From contig JASWJB010000103.1 of NCBI GenBank assembly GCA_032433595.1, positions 62,001 through 126,000 on the forward strand: a DNA stretch of 64,000 bases. Reading direction: 5' to 3'. Positions 9,993 through 21,062 of this stretch are shown piece after piece. Source of the stretch: Conoideocrella luteorostrata (lineage: Eukaryota > Ascomycota > Sordariomycetes > Hypocreales > Clavicipitaceae). Position numbers and translations under genes: made by a program. The notes beneath the pieces are model-generated. The model was not told the DNA's origin, searched no databases, and worked only from the letters and a program-made list of their open reading frames with translations. Numbering within the stretch: position 1 is the first letter of the stretch; the number at the start of each line of letters is the position of its first letter.

Positions 9993-12969
9993 AGCCTCGT
10001 TACCATTTATTGCACAGATAATTATTGAAGGACCGTCCGACTATATGACTCGGGGCTCGAAAGGGACGAACTCAGTTCGTGAGCTGCATCATGTATAGTT
10101 GGTGCACGCAACGATGCCTCGACCAAAGGACATGGCACCAGTTTCCTTCATTTGTGCCTCAAATCTCGATAGTGGGATACGGCAAAGTTGAGGTTTAATC
10201 GCCTGTGCGGATGCACGAAAGCATAGGATGACACACGTCACAATTATAAGCCAGTAGGACAACGGCGTAATAACGACTTGGCTGCTTCTTAGACGCCGAA
10301 GCCGAGTACTGTTTTTGGACCCTTGCCAGGATTAGTATGAGATGCCAGGCAGAAGGCAGGAGATACTACGGAGTCTTGAAACTTTTCGTCTATACTTGAG
10401 GGATATCAATCTGGGCCGATGACCCCGGATGTGCGATGCGCCGCGTCAGCATGAAGATGGGTTCAGAGACGTGATACTTCCGTCGAATCGTGTCAAACAA
10501 GTAGATAGATGAGAGATAATAGAGAAATTCTCCAGGGCATGGGACTAATGTGCGGTTCTAGAGAGCTCGCCCACGGAGTCCACCCCTCCTTGGGAAGTGA
10601 AGTCATGCAAGATATGGGGAACGTCTCTGAGTCCCTGGGAAATTGGCGAGAAGCGCTGCAGTGGCACAACACAAACACTAAGAAGCCATCTGACGAACCG
10701 ACGCGAGAGAACATTGCACATTGCCCAAGTAATACAGCCAGGGCGCTCCTCATGTTTGATGTGGTGAAGAAGCTCTCGCAAGAATGGAAGCAAGCTCCGG
10801 CCACGTTCCATAAAGCTTCTGCTTGGCTTTCATGAAGCAAATCATGCTTCCCTTCCACAGTCAATCATGCAGGCTTACTAAATCGCCGCAGCTGCCACTT
10901 TTGTGAAGGCAACTACTATCGCAAAATGCAGACTCTTGACCTCGCCAAGCGAGAGTATCGCTTATCCGCAGAGCTACTTGCGGGCAAGAATTGCATGTAC
11001 GCACAAGTGCGAAAGGGCACGATTCTTATCCGGCAATTACCGTCGTAGAATTTTAAAGGACGTCATTTCCCTGCATGGGAGGTCAAATCATGGATACGTA
11101 AGGGTGCCGGTGTCTCTCGTATATGGAAACCTCTCATTGATGTTGTTGAAGACTGTCCATGAACGTTGTGCAAACTCTAAAGTATTTCGAGTAATAATCT
11201 CTTAAGAGGTTGATCGTGTGACAGAAGAATGAGCAGGGCAAGTTTACCATCTCAAGTACAACCCGAAGCAATCGTGGGTGCATCTTAGCAAACAAAAATG
11301 TGACGAGCTGTTTGTCTTTGTGACTTTTGATTCAGGCATGAGCGATGAGTTGACATGTAAGAATTCGATCATAGCCTTTTTCATGGCCAACAAATTCGCA
11401 TAGAATTTCCATTCTGAAACCAAGTTGTTTCGATTGATGGCCGCATCGGCGTAGCAGCAGCCATGATAGCCACCAAGTGGCGCCCACAAGCATCATGACG
11501 CAGAACTTTTCTCAAGGGAAAAAAAAAAAAAATTCTAAAAAAAAATCCATGAGCATGGACTAGCCGCTTATTCGAAGTTGGTGCCAAAAGCCATGCATGC
11601 ACGCACTTCTGGTCAATTATCAAGCGCCTCAACGAATGGGTTAATGAAACGGGCGTGGGCGCCACAGCAGACTCCCTCCCGCAAGCTTCGTCATGCGCGC
11701 TCTCTCTTCTCGTCGTCCAAAGTCCAAACCAGCCAGCGGCCGCCAATTGCCAATGCTATTTTACCTATTCCCAGAGCGCCCCTTCAATCAAGATTGGCCT
11801 TGCCACAAGACGCGTCACAAAATTCATCGACATGCTGATTTGCTGGTCCCATTCGCAGCCACAAGTGTCGGCCGCACGTTGTGGCTTCGACCCAAGTTGA
11901 AACCGGCGTCGTCTCGCAAGTGTCGGAGCCACTCTAAGGTGCGGCGCATCCGATGTCAGAATGTTTGCCTTGCAGCCCGACGGCCTGGTGGACTCGTCTC
12001 ATTTCGGTAACTGATGTGCCGGATAGTATTGGTCGTTTTTGTTTTTTTCTCTTCTGTTTTCTCTTGGTTGGGGTCGTGGGTCGTGGGTGTGTTTGTAGTT
12101 GCAAGCTGCGATGGAAGATGTACTTACTTGCCTGCGTAGGCGTGTCTTTGGCGAGGCTTTGTAAACGTCCTCGGGGGCAATTCTGCCGTGTAAGACGAAA
12201 GAAGATGTCACAACTGCAAGTACCGAGCACAATCCAATCCAATCCAATCCAATACAACTCAACCTTCAATAGTGATGTTCATAACCATCCTGCCAAAATT
12301 AGAAGTCCAGGCCGCGCCACATCTCCCCAAACAGGTCTCAAACTACGGAGTACTCCAGCCAAACTCGAACCGCCCCGTCCCTCCGTGTTCTTCCAGCCTC
12401 CCATCCCAAACCAGCTGTCACAACCAAGGACAACACCACAACCCTGTCCGGAAGAGCCTCCTCCATCAATGCCCCGGGGCAAAATCCAAGCAAAGCCCAA
12501 GCAAACTAGCCACCTACAACATGTCAGGTACACCACTCCGTGCTGTGCGCTTGAGTCTGCCACCAGAGGGAGGGGCGGGGAGGGGGGATCTCAAACCGAC
12601 CAGGGCATCACATCATGGGACGATCTCGGATGTGTATAAGGCTTAAAAGTTGCCGCTCCCTCAGAAAATTGATTTTTCACACCCCCTTTCTTCTGCGTCT
12701 CTCTAGTTTCAACCATTGCCTTTTGAGTTGTGAGGTTTATTTCTTTCCTTATTCTATTTCTTTGGGTTTATCTGGGCATCACAACTAATTCCCGTCTACT
12801 TGCTCCTGCTCCGGGGTTTCCTTGTCGACTTACACACAAACATCATTCTTTTTCAAAGAGGCTAGTCCTTTTGTACGCTTTTACTATTGCTCTCTGGAAA
12901 GAGCAAAATTTCAAACATCCCATTCATTCATTCAGTATTACCTAGACGGGTCGGCTCTCGCTATTCAAT
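9993..12969. other. Long intergenic region upstream of the cupredoxin gene
   Basis: About 3 kb with no recognisable gene. One open stretch at 10509-10835 (108 codons) resembles nothing I know. There is an A-rich run near 11520, an AATCC tandem repeat at 12231-12254 and TACGGAGTA at 12344-12352. The last 350 bp look like a fungal promoter: TATAAG at 12635-12640 followed by CT-rich tracts (12680-12790) before the ATG at 12970. Confidence 0.5.
12231..12254. repeat. Pentanucleotide repeat (AATCC)4
   Basis: Four exact tandem copies of AATCC followed by a degenerate copy, in the intergenic region upstream of the cupredoxin gene. A simple microsatellite. Confidence 0.8.
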
Positions 12970-13747
12970 ATGCAGTTCACATCTCTTGCTCTCGCTGCGC
13001 TGTTGAGCGTTGCTCGAGGTAAGTCCAATCTACTTCCAACCGACCAAGCTGTACATGTATCCTGACTTGATATGGATCCTAGCCATCGACGTACATGTCG
13101 TTGCTGTCGGCAAAAACCCAGGCAAAAACGAAACCAGCCTCAAGTTCTTCCCTGACAAGATCGAAGCCAAGCCCGGCACCATGGTGCAGTTCCAGTTCTG
13201 GGCCGGCAACCACACAGTCACACAGTCCAATTTCGACAACCCGTGCGTACCCATCTCCAGCGTCAACAGCAGCGCCCGTGGCATCTTCTCCTCCTTCCAG
13301 CCTGCCGCCGCCAGCGCAGGCAAGGGCATGATCCCCGTCTTCACCGTCATGGTCAACGACTCAAAACCCATGTGGCTGTTCTGCAGCCAAGGCCCTCACT
13401 GCCAAAAGGGCATGGCTATGGTGATCAACGAGAACACCTCGGCCAACGCCACCCGCTCGCTAGAGAACTACAAGAAGCTGGCGCAGAACGCTCAGATGGG
13501 CTCGGGTGAGATCCCCAGCGGCGGAGCGGGCGGCGGTACCGGCGGTTCGAGCCCTCCTTCGGGCGGCCAGAATGGTGGCTCCTCTCCTACGCTTGGCGGT
13601 GGCTCCGGATCACCTGTTACGACAACTGGGCTGGGTGGCACGCCCGCTCCCGCTCAGACAACTGCTCCTCTTTCTGCTGGCGGTGTCAACTTGGCTGTAC
13701 CGAGCACGATGCTGCTTGCTCTGGGGGCTGGCTTCATGCTTCTGTAG
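12970..13747 (+). CDS. Secreted GPI-anchored cupredoxin-domain protein
   Basis: Extracellular blue-copper-like protein of the fungal serine/glycine-rich cupredoxin family, probably at the cell wall; function unknown. Two exons, 12970-13018 and 13083-13747, intron 13019-13082 (64 bp), 237 aa. Signal peptide at residues 1-17 (LALAALLSVARG core). The cupredoxin domain covers about residues 18-135. Candidate type-1 copper ligands are all present: His60 (in GNHTVTQS), Cys117, His122 and Met127, spaced C-x4-H-x4-M. Several N-glycosylation sequons (NHT, NSS, NTS, NAT) follow. Residues 160-215 are a Gly/Ser/Pro/Thr linker, and the C-terminus is hydrophobic (STMLLALGAGFMLL), as for a GPI-attachment signal. 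A TATA-like box lies about 335 bp upstream. AATAAA at 14019-14024 may serve 3' processing. Confidence 0.92.
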
Positions 13748-14143
13748 GTTGGGTATTGGGATATTTCATGTGGTGTTGGGATTTACGAGGATCCATGCAT
13801 GCCATGGTGTGTGGTAGATGATGATACGAAATACATTCTTTGCTCTGTTTTTATATCTTGCTGCCGAGCGGCCGGTTCTTTGTTGTTTTTGTTTCTCTCC
13901 AGGATGTCGTCTGCATCAGAGTCCTGTATGAGAGAGGAGCTGGAAGTAATGGATCTACACGCAGTCGACTCGACTGACCCGTGTGGTTGTAGAGACCAGG
14001 ACTTGGGAAGAATATGAAAATAAAAGAAGTTGATCTAAATTCCCTATAGTAAGGTCCGTGTGAATACTTTGCGTGATATCGTCCACTTAAAAAATAACAA
14101 CCCAAATTGCTACGTATTATTCAATGAATGATAGGCCCCATGC
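13748..14143. other. Convergent 3' intergenic region
   Basis: 396 bp between the cupredoxin gene and the cytochrome-b5-like gene, which converge. An AATAAA hexamer lies at 14019-14024 on the plus strand. Nothing else is seen. Confidence 0.5.
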
Positions 14144-15017
14144 CTAATCCTGGTTACGCCTCCGCTTCGACCGTCCCTTTTGCGCCTGGGCACACAACTC
14201 CCGTCGCGGCAACTTCTCCAGCCAGCCCTCTTCCCTCTTCATATAGCCAACCTTGGTATACTTCTTGCTGTTGGCAAAGAAGTCGACCCAGTGCTTCAGG
14301 GCGGCATGAGCCCGCTCCTTCGCGTTGGCCAGCTCCTCGGCACGCAACTTCTCCATCTCGGCAGTGGTCCAGTACTTGTCGACCTCGGGGTCCTCTATGG
14401 GCAGAAACATTTCCTCCACGCCTCGAAGATCCGCCGTCCGATCTTCCGCGAAGCACCCCGTTACAAAGCCTCTAGCGGCGTCGCGGCCAGCGAACGCGCT
14501 GTACGACCCACCGGGGCCGTACATGCGGCGACCATTGGAGACGTCGTATATGGTTCCGTTGATGGCGAGGTAGAGAGGCTTTTGAGCATCGCGGCCGTCG
14601 TAGGCGAGAAGTTGCTGCTCGGTCAGCTCGATGGGTCCGGTCTATAGTTAATGGCGAGGACGCCGAGCTTAGCAATGTGTTTTGATGCATGACTATTTAG
14701 ACGAATGGTCCCCGGCTCTAAACTTGGGGGCGACACTTGGGACAGTTACTTACCAGCTGGGACTTCCACCAGTCCACACGAAGGTAGTTTGGCTTGTTCT
14801 TCATGCCCCAGAAGAAGCTCTCTCCTCCGCTCACCACGTAGCTCAAGCCGCACGAGGCCACAAAGAGGAAAGACAGAACACGCAGAATGTCAACCCACGG
14901 GGTGTAGTCATCGCCGCCGCCGCGGCGTTTGGATTTGGATTTGGACTTCGACTTGACAGGCTTGCTGTCGCCTGCCGCCGATGCTGCCTTCCGCTGGCGA
15001 AGCTCGGTGTCAGCCAT
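14144..15017 (-). CDS. Membrane-anchored cytochrome b5-like (MAPR-type) protein
   Basis: Likely a heme-binding ER-membrane protein of the membrane-associated progesterone receptor/Dap1 type. Exons 14754-15017 and 14144-14641, intron 14642-14753 (112 bp), 253 aa. The N-terminus is basic (KSKSKSKSKRR), followed by one transmembrane segment (ILRVLSFLFVASCGLSYVV, about residues 44-62). After the intron comes the heme/steroid-binding domain: ELTEQQLLAYDGRDAQKPLYLAINGTIYDVSNGRRMYGPGGSY-SAFAGRDAARGF, the standard cyt-b5-like core with the YGPGG-Y signature of MAPR proteins. The C-terminal 80 residues include a helical segment and a basic tail (KGRSKRRRNQD). Which partner (for example a P450) it serves is not shown by the sequence. 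Confidence 0.9.
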
Positions 15018-15913
15018 GATGGGATAGCTATGGCCAATCTGCCAATATTAGACAATTAACGATACGAATATCATGGAAACCGAGCAATTGGGCAGTTAGG
15101 GGGGAGGTTGTAGAGATGGCCCGAGCTGAAGTAAGGGGAATGGTATAAAGCTAAGTTCGTGACGTCGATGAGGAGCAAGGGGGATGCGGGAGTGGCACCA
15201 CAGTATTGCCCTTTTTGGAAGTACGAGACTACGGACGTTAATGCAACTTTACATCAATGACTGACGTACAAGAATAAGTCGATGTTTTGATTCCGGGTAC
15301 TCGAGATTGCAAAACATTCGGCACAGTAAAATCGAAACTCGTTTACATTCCAGTTATGGTCATGGGTTAGTTAGTTAATTTGTGGAATCCAGTTCAGACG
15401 GTCAGCAATGTGATGTCGACGATGATTGGCTGAGGAGCTGCACCTCACCTCCCAGCAGGACTTCTTCTCTCGCATTGTTAGCCACATTGATGCGAGGAGG
15501 GAGAACCCTAAGAAGGTGCCAGTTCATCGAGCGAATCACGGTTTGAAGAAATGCCAGCAATAAAAACCTCGATGCATGCTGCAGTTTCAATACTTGCCGC
15601 GCTATTCCATATTCACTGATCTTGAGCGCCCCGGCGTCACATGACGTTCTCGTTGCTACAGCAACTGGTGACAGATGAACGACCAAACTTTGTGGCCCCG
15701 GGTGTAAACAGCGCAGCGCCACCGGAACCCGCCATACCAGCAGCACACCGCCAACTGTACCAGGCCGCGCATTAGTATTGAGCACGAGTCGACCACCTTC
15801 AAACGACGCGGAGACGACGCGGAGCCAGCCAGTGGAAGATCCAGAGTTGATCAAAGAATCAGAGAGAGAAACCATCCGAAGGATCGCATAAACAAGCAGC
15901 CGCCATTTTGCAA
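15018..15913. other. Divergent intergenic region
   Basis: About 900 bp between the divergent cytochrome-b5-like and spindle-pole-protein genes, expected to hold both promoters. Reverse-strand open frames here have no recognisable content. Confidence 0.5.
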
Positions 15914-17997
15914 ATGGACGCAAGCCCAGGTTCCTCCCCAGCCGGGGGACCCTTACAGGCTGTAACTCCCGAACGAGTGAACCGCCGAGACTCCATATTC
16001 TCAGCTCTCCGAGGCGAAAGCAGAGACAGCTCAGTTCACGAAAAGATCAGCCAGTTTAACAACCTAAGCATCGCGATGCAGTCGAAGCAGATGGAACGTA
16101 AGACGGCGGATGCAGCTTTGAAGCGCGCCATGGTGGGAAGAGAGGAAGCCGAGGCCGAACTGAAGCGACTTCGCGGCGAAACCCTACTGCTGAGGAAAGA
16201 AGTTGACGAAGGAAGGGAGCGGGAGCGGAAAGTTGGAGAGCGGCTGGAAGCTGTCATGGTAAGTGTCTTGCAAGCATGCGCTCAGCTCTTGAACTGGCCT
16301 GCTGACAGGGTTCAAAGGACAACTACGGTCGCGCCAAAGAAACACACGCACATACACAGGCTTTGTGGGAGAAGGAGATTAGAAGGGCGAGAAAGGAAAA
16401 CTTCAAAAGCCAATCCGTCATTGTGAAGCTGCAGGAGGAGCTTAAGTCTGCACGAAGTGCAGCCAAAACAATTGAAGACAGCCTGCAGCGTGAAAAGGAG
16501 CGAAGCAAAGTTAGGGAACAAGAGGCTTTCACAGCACGATATCAAATTGTTGGGGTCCAGGAGCAGCTTGACAAAGCAGTTGAGTGCATCAAGGTCGTGG
16601 AACAGGAACGAGACGCTTTCAAGACCGCCGCTAAGAACGAAGAGGTGGCCCGTATTGCTGCCGAAGGTCGACTGCCTCTGCCTGTCACCCAAGACCCAAC
16701 TGATGAGTTTGCATCACCCAAGAAAAAGGCTGCTTCAGCCAAACGACAAGGCGAGCGGGCTGCAGCTCGAGTTTCGTTGTCAACCATGGAAATCATGTCC
16801 TCAGCCGCCAGTGAAATGGAGATCGAAGAGCTCACAACACAAGTATTGTGGGAACGCCAGCGAGCTGAAAGGGCCCAGGAGATGATTGAGTTTTTGCAGG
16901 CTGAATGTCAGATGCGATTGTGCTCCTGCTCCAAGACCAAGAACGCACGAAAGAGTGTGGAGGCGCCACAAAAGAGACGACGCGTGTCGGTTGAGGAGAA
17001 GGAGGAACAAGAAGTAGTTCCTGCTGTTGTTAAGGAGGAGACTGCCTCACCACACTCACAGCGAGCTCCATCCCACAGTTCCCTTCGCAATTCTCGTCGC
17101 TCCACCCAGCCTCAAGTGCAGCCTGCTGAGGTACAACAACCCGAACCAAAAGTTGACCTTGAACCAGAGACCGAGCCTGAGCCCGAGCCTGAGCCCGCGC
17201 CAGAGTATGAGAGGGAGCAGGAACCACCGCGCATCAAGTCACGAAAGGAGCCGAGACGAAGTACTATTTTTTGCCCCAAGGAAGGCATTTTCCGCACTGT
17301 GTCGGAGCAAGAAGCCGCAGCACTGGAGGCTCAGGAGAAGGCCGTTGTCCACGTTGAGCCTGCCATTCACGAAGACATGAATGCAGATGAGCCTCTACCG
17401 ACCACAGAAGGAGATGGGAGCCCCCGAATGTATGCTCGGACCCCGTCAGTAGAACCTCCTGCTTTTGCACTTCTAGGTCAGGAGCGCAACTCCCTCGATT
17501 TTCTCCTTGACGCCCCGCGCGACGATGTCCAGTCTGCGCAGCTTCTGCCTAGCATTCCAAGCATCCCAGTTGCTGTAAGCGACGAGCCTGCCCGGAAGTC
17601 GACGCAAGAGGCGGAGCAGAGTCTTTCCCCCGCGGGTTCTCCTGAGCCGCGACCTCACAGCACGTCGACAGCTTCGTTCACCGTAACAACGACTGTCCCA
17701 CTTCGACACGAGAAAGCCCGGTCCAGCTCATCATTCAATGAGCGGCTGCGAACACCCTCCCATGGCAGCAGCGCGAGCTTTGACACCAACGATCCCGCCA
17801 TGACACCTACCATGACGCGAGAGCAGGCTCTGGCCAAGATTCGCGAACGAAGGGGCAGGGCGAGGAGTGCAGCCCAGGCGGCTACAACACCGGGGAAGAA
17901 GACGGCCACGACGACGACTTCGGGACCATCAAGAGGGCGTCCTGTTAAGAGAGACGTGAGCGCACCGACAGCCAAAGCTACCTCACGGTTTAGATAA
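15914..17997 (+). CDS. Coiled-coil spindle-pole-body-formation-type protein
   Basis: Large coiled-coil protein resembling fungal proteins annotated as spindle-pole-body formation-associated (A. nidulans SnaD-like); that identity is moderate. Exons 15914-16258 and 16309-17997, intron 16259-16308 (50 bp), 677 aa. The ATG at 15914 starts a short Pro/Ser region; coiled coils cover about residues 40-220 (LKRAMVGREEAEAELKRLRGE; VIVKLQEELKSARSAAKTIED). A second helix at about 290-325 leads into the family-typical cysteine motif MRLCSCSKTK, then a basic stretch (QKRRRVS) and a long disordered tail with an acidic Glu-Pro repeat (plus strand about 17155-17205). The C-terminus contains an EQALAKIRERRGRARS helix and a basic Ser/Thr-rich end. 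Predicted cytoskeletal or nuclear-envelope location is inference. Confidence 0.75.
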
Positions 17998-18501
17998 CGG
18001 TGTTGGTACGATCGAGGTTGAGGAGCCGGGCGGTGCATACATACGCCTTGTAGCGTCTAATGATGATGGCATTGCTGTATTTTTCTTTTTCATTTTCCTT
18101 CCAGGATAGGCATGGCGAAGGGGCGTTTCTCTGGCGGTATTTACTGGGAAATGGCTAGGTTGGCCAACCCCCTGCCCTCACAAGAGGTGTTTTGGTTTTT
18201 CGTATGCATAGCACAGCATGTTGAGCATTACATGTAAAAAAACAACGTATGTTTAATATTATCTATCCATTGGGACTTGTTAGCGCCGTCCAAACTGTGC
18301 TATATATGGTTGAGATTAAAAGATGTAAGTAACGTGGTATCATGTAGGTGTTTTCCTCATACAATCCAAAAAACTCCTGGTCTCCAGGTCTCCGTATCTC
18401 TTGCTGTCATATCAAAATCGGCCCCCCCACCCCCCTCTTTGACTTCATCCTTCAAGATGAAGCATTAAGCTCTTGTTTCTATTAGTACATACACATGTCC
18501 T
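17998..18501. other. Convergent 3' intergenic region
   Basis: About 500 bp between two genes that converge. It is AT-rich in the middle and has a C-rich run near 18421-18437. No gene is recognised. Confidence 0.5.
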
Positions 18502-20322
18502 TCACATCAAGAACGGCCTAGCCATATTCCTGCCCCGTTCCGAACTTACTGCGTCTATCCTCACAGCCACGAGCACACATTCCAATGCGCTCTTACCAGT
18601 ACTGGTAGCTTGGAGGCGCAATCGCCACTGGCCGGTCATGACCGTCCATGATTCATTGAAAATGTCACCCGCGCGCTTCCTTTTTCGAGGATTCAGATGC
18701 TCGTCGCCGTTGGACTGTCCACCGGCTTCTGATGTGGCGGTGGCGGTAGTGGTGGCTATATCTGTGTACTCCTTGCCATTAACAAACACGGCAGCCTCGG
18801 GATCGAGCACTGCCCGCACAAAGTCCTCGCTGAGAGGGGTGTTCCCGGGCGTGGGGGGTTGGGAGGAGGCGCCGCCGGAAGCCATGAGCAGACCGAGTGG
18901 CTGGGTGGTAGACGGGAGGTTGAGCTTCGTGGCGATAACCTCGAGGAGCTTCGCGATGCGCGTCTTGGTGTCGCGGAAGAACTCGACGCGGGGCCCATCC
19001 TCGCGGAAGTGGATCTTGCTGGATTCGTTGCCGATCTCCACGACCAGCTCGGCTGGGTGGTCGTCTATGTATGGGCGGGCGTAGGTGATCCGGGCCATAG
19101 TCATACTGCTGCTGCTGCTGCTGCTGCTACTACTACTCATGGTGGTGTCGTCTTCGATGTTGGAGAAGTTGGAACCAGAGCCTGAAGCCCGGTGTTTTTG
19201 CTCCTGCATGACGGATATGCCGCTCTTTTGCACATTTTCTAAACGGATCGTGATTTCGGTGTGGCCACGGAGGGAGTTGTAGGATAGGCTGTGCGGGATG
19301 AGCTGCTGCTCTAGACCTTTGAAGTGGAAGTATCGGGCGTCGCGGAGAAGTTCCTGCCGATGTGTCTCGTCGCGGATACTGACGGGGTAGCCGCGCAGCA
19401 GGCGCAGCAGGTCGGCGAATGTGTCGGCGCTGCGGTTCGGCACTGTGGGCGGCAGAATGGACGGGGGCCGGAGGAGACCTTCGCGATCGAGGCCGGGGAA
19501 GAGGTTGTCCGGGCGAGAGAAGAAGAAGGCGAAGCCTAGGGAGAAGTAGTTGGGGGAGTTGCGCGGGTCGGTGAGCAGGTCGCGCGGGATTTGGAATTCC
19601 CGGTGGCCGATGGAGATGAAGATGCTTTCTTCGTAGAGCTGGGACACGAGTTTGGGAACTGCGAGCATCAATTAGCATGTTTTAGTCAGTTGGTCTCTTT
19701 GTCTCTCTCTCTCTCTCTCTGTCTCTCTCTTCATGAGGATCAAGATACAAAAAAAGACAAGAGACGGTTTCTGTTTCTGAGAGCAGGCGCAAGGAGCTTT
19801 AAAAAAAATAAAAAATACGCACGGCTATAAAACTGCGCATCGGCAAACAACCGCACAAAGTGCTTCCCGTCCCGCGGTATGACATGATATCCCTGCAAGT
19901 GAAGCGCAATGTCGCGAAACGTCTCCGGGTCCCGATCGATATACAAGGTGCGCACAGAGGCAGCGCCTCCAGCATCCTCGCCGTTCTCTTCCTCCGCCTG
20001 CTTGAGCTGGCAGAGAAAGTACTGCGAAAAGTACGATGGAGCTAGCAGGTGAAACCACAAGTTAGCCAACATGACGCGACAACATCTGTTGCTGACTAAA
20101 AAAATCACAGCAACATAACATACCATCGGATGACAGCGACGCCCCGGACAACTTGAACAGCTCACCCCCAATCTGGACCGGAAACACCTTCTCGTGGGGC
20201 AGGATCGCCGGGATCTTGTGTATGGTCCTTTCGTTCGGCGGCATCATGTTGACGGTGCCTTGGAGGGAGCCTGGTGTGCCATGGGCGTCGGAGTAGCCAT
20301 CGCTCGAGCTGGCTGAGGCCAT
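18502..20322 (-). CDS. BTB/POZ (T1-type) domain protein
   Basis: Fungal protein with a potassium-channel-tetramerisation-type BTB domain; proteins of this kind are often adaptors, but this one has no assigned role. Exons 20124-20322, 19823-20041 and 18502-19658, introns 20042-20123 and 19659-19822, 524 aa. The first BTB strand is FPVQIGGELFKLSGASLSSDG, continued after intron 1 by TLYIDRDPETFRDIALHLQGYHVIP. A second BTB-like half follows (IFISIGHREFQIPRDLLTDPRNSPNYFS ... FADLLRLLRGYPV), so there are probably two tandem BTB folds. A serine homopolymer (about residues 322-332) comes from the CTG/CTA repeat at 19105-19137. The C-terminus has a basic KRKR nuclear-type signal and then FNESWTVMTGQWRLRLQ. 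The donor of intron 2 is GTGCGT. Confidence 0.82.
19105..19137. repeat. Coding trinucleotide repeat (poly-serine)
   Basis: CTG/CTA repeat on the plus strand, read on the minus strand as AGC/AGT serine codons in the BTB protein. About eleven codons; length polymorphism between strains is likely. Confidence 0.85.
19702..19730. repeat. CT dinucleotide microsatellite in an intron
   Basis: A CT/TCTC tract within intron 2 of the BTB gene. On the coding strand it is purine-rich (GA), so it is not the polypyrimidine tract of that intron. Confidence 0.75.
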
Positions 20323-21062
20323 TGTCGCGGGGGGGACGGGCAAAAGAAGGAACGCTATATATATATGTGTACGGAGTATATGTACGGAGCATATGTGTAT
20401 AGCAGGAAAGCGATTACTGGTAAAGGACAAATTGCGCTGCCGTCGGAATAAGCGAGAGGCCAGCGGCGTTGCTTCAGCCTTGCCCAGAGAGAAAGCCGCC
20501 CCCGTTCCGGGACTGAGGATGATTGGGATGAAAGATGGAGGGGCCGGGGCCCGGGACCGGGGGGGCGGAAAGCTGGGGATTCTAGATTCTTGGCGTGATG
20601 GGCTACCGGGCGTGGGATTTGTCGGGCTGATTTGGCGGCCCTTGGTGAAGATGCCTTGGGGATCGGTGCTGGTGGATGAGGTGACGTGAGGTGGAGGTGA
20701 GCAGTGAGGTTGAAGTGCAGTTGCATGGCGGAGCATTTAACATAGATAGAAAGCTGCCATTGGCGGGATGCTCCGGTAAGCTTGCATTGGTTGTGTTGTT
20801 GTCAGCGCTAATGGTGGCAGCGACGGGTAACTAACTACGGAGTACTCCGTAGATGTTCATTTATAGATCTCGATGTTTCACATGTCTGACCATCGACAAC
20901 TCTAGACCCTTGAAATCTTACAGGTGGCCTCTCATCTCTCGAATCAATTCTCAGAAGCGGGAGGGCTATCTGGTACGAAGACGGTGTTATTGACGTGTAT
21001 TTGTCTGCTTGGCGATAGCCGCCACAATGGGCCATGCATCACCACATATTTGATCCATAGCA
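20323..21062. other. Intergenic region between the BTB gene and RFC3
   Basis: About 740 bp holding the BTB promoter and the RFC3 3' end. There is a TA-repeat (about 20356-20366), TACGGAGTA at 20370-20378 and a 16-bp palindrome at 20836-20851. An open plus-strand frame (20393-20689) has no recognisable content. Confidence 0.5.
20836..20851. promoter_or_regulatory. Perfect palindrome containing CGG-N6-CCG
   Basis: Two copies of the interspersed word in inverted orientation overlap to give TACGGAGTACTCCGTA. The core CGG-AGTACT-CCG matches the inverted half-site spacing known for some Zn2Cys6 regulators (Ppr1-type, CGG-N6-CCG). Whether a protein binds here is inference. Confidence 0.45.

Noticed and set aside
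10509..10835. 108-codon open frame in the 3-kb gap before the cupredoxin gene
   Set aside because: Contains no recognisable domain, and another frame is open on the opposite strand over the same bases.
12279..12646. Overlapping open frames upstream of the cupredoxin gene
   Set aside because: Proline/serine-rich low-complexity translations on both strands; no coding signature, and the region precedes a TATA-like box.
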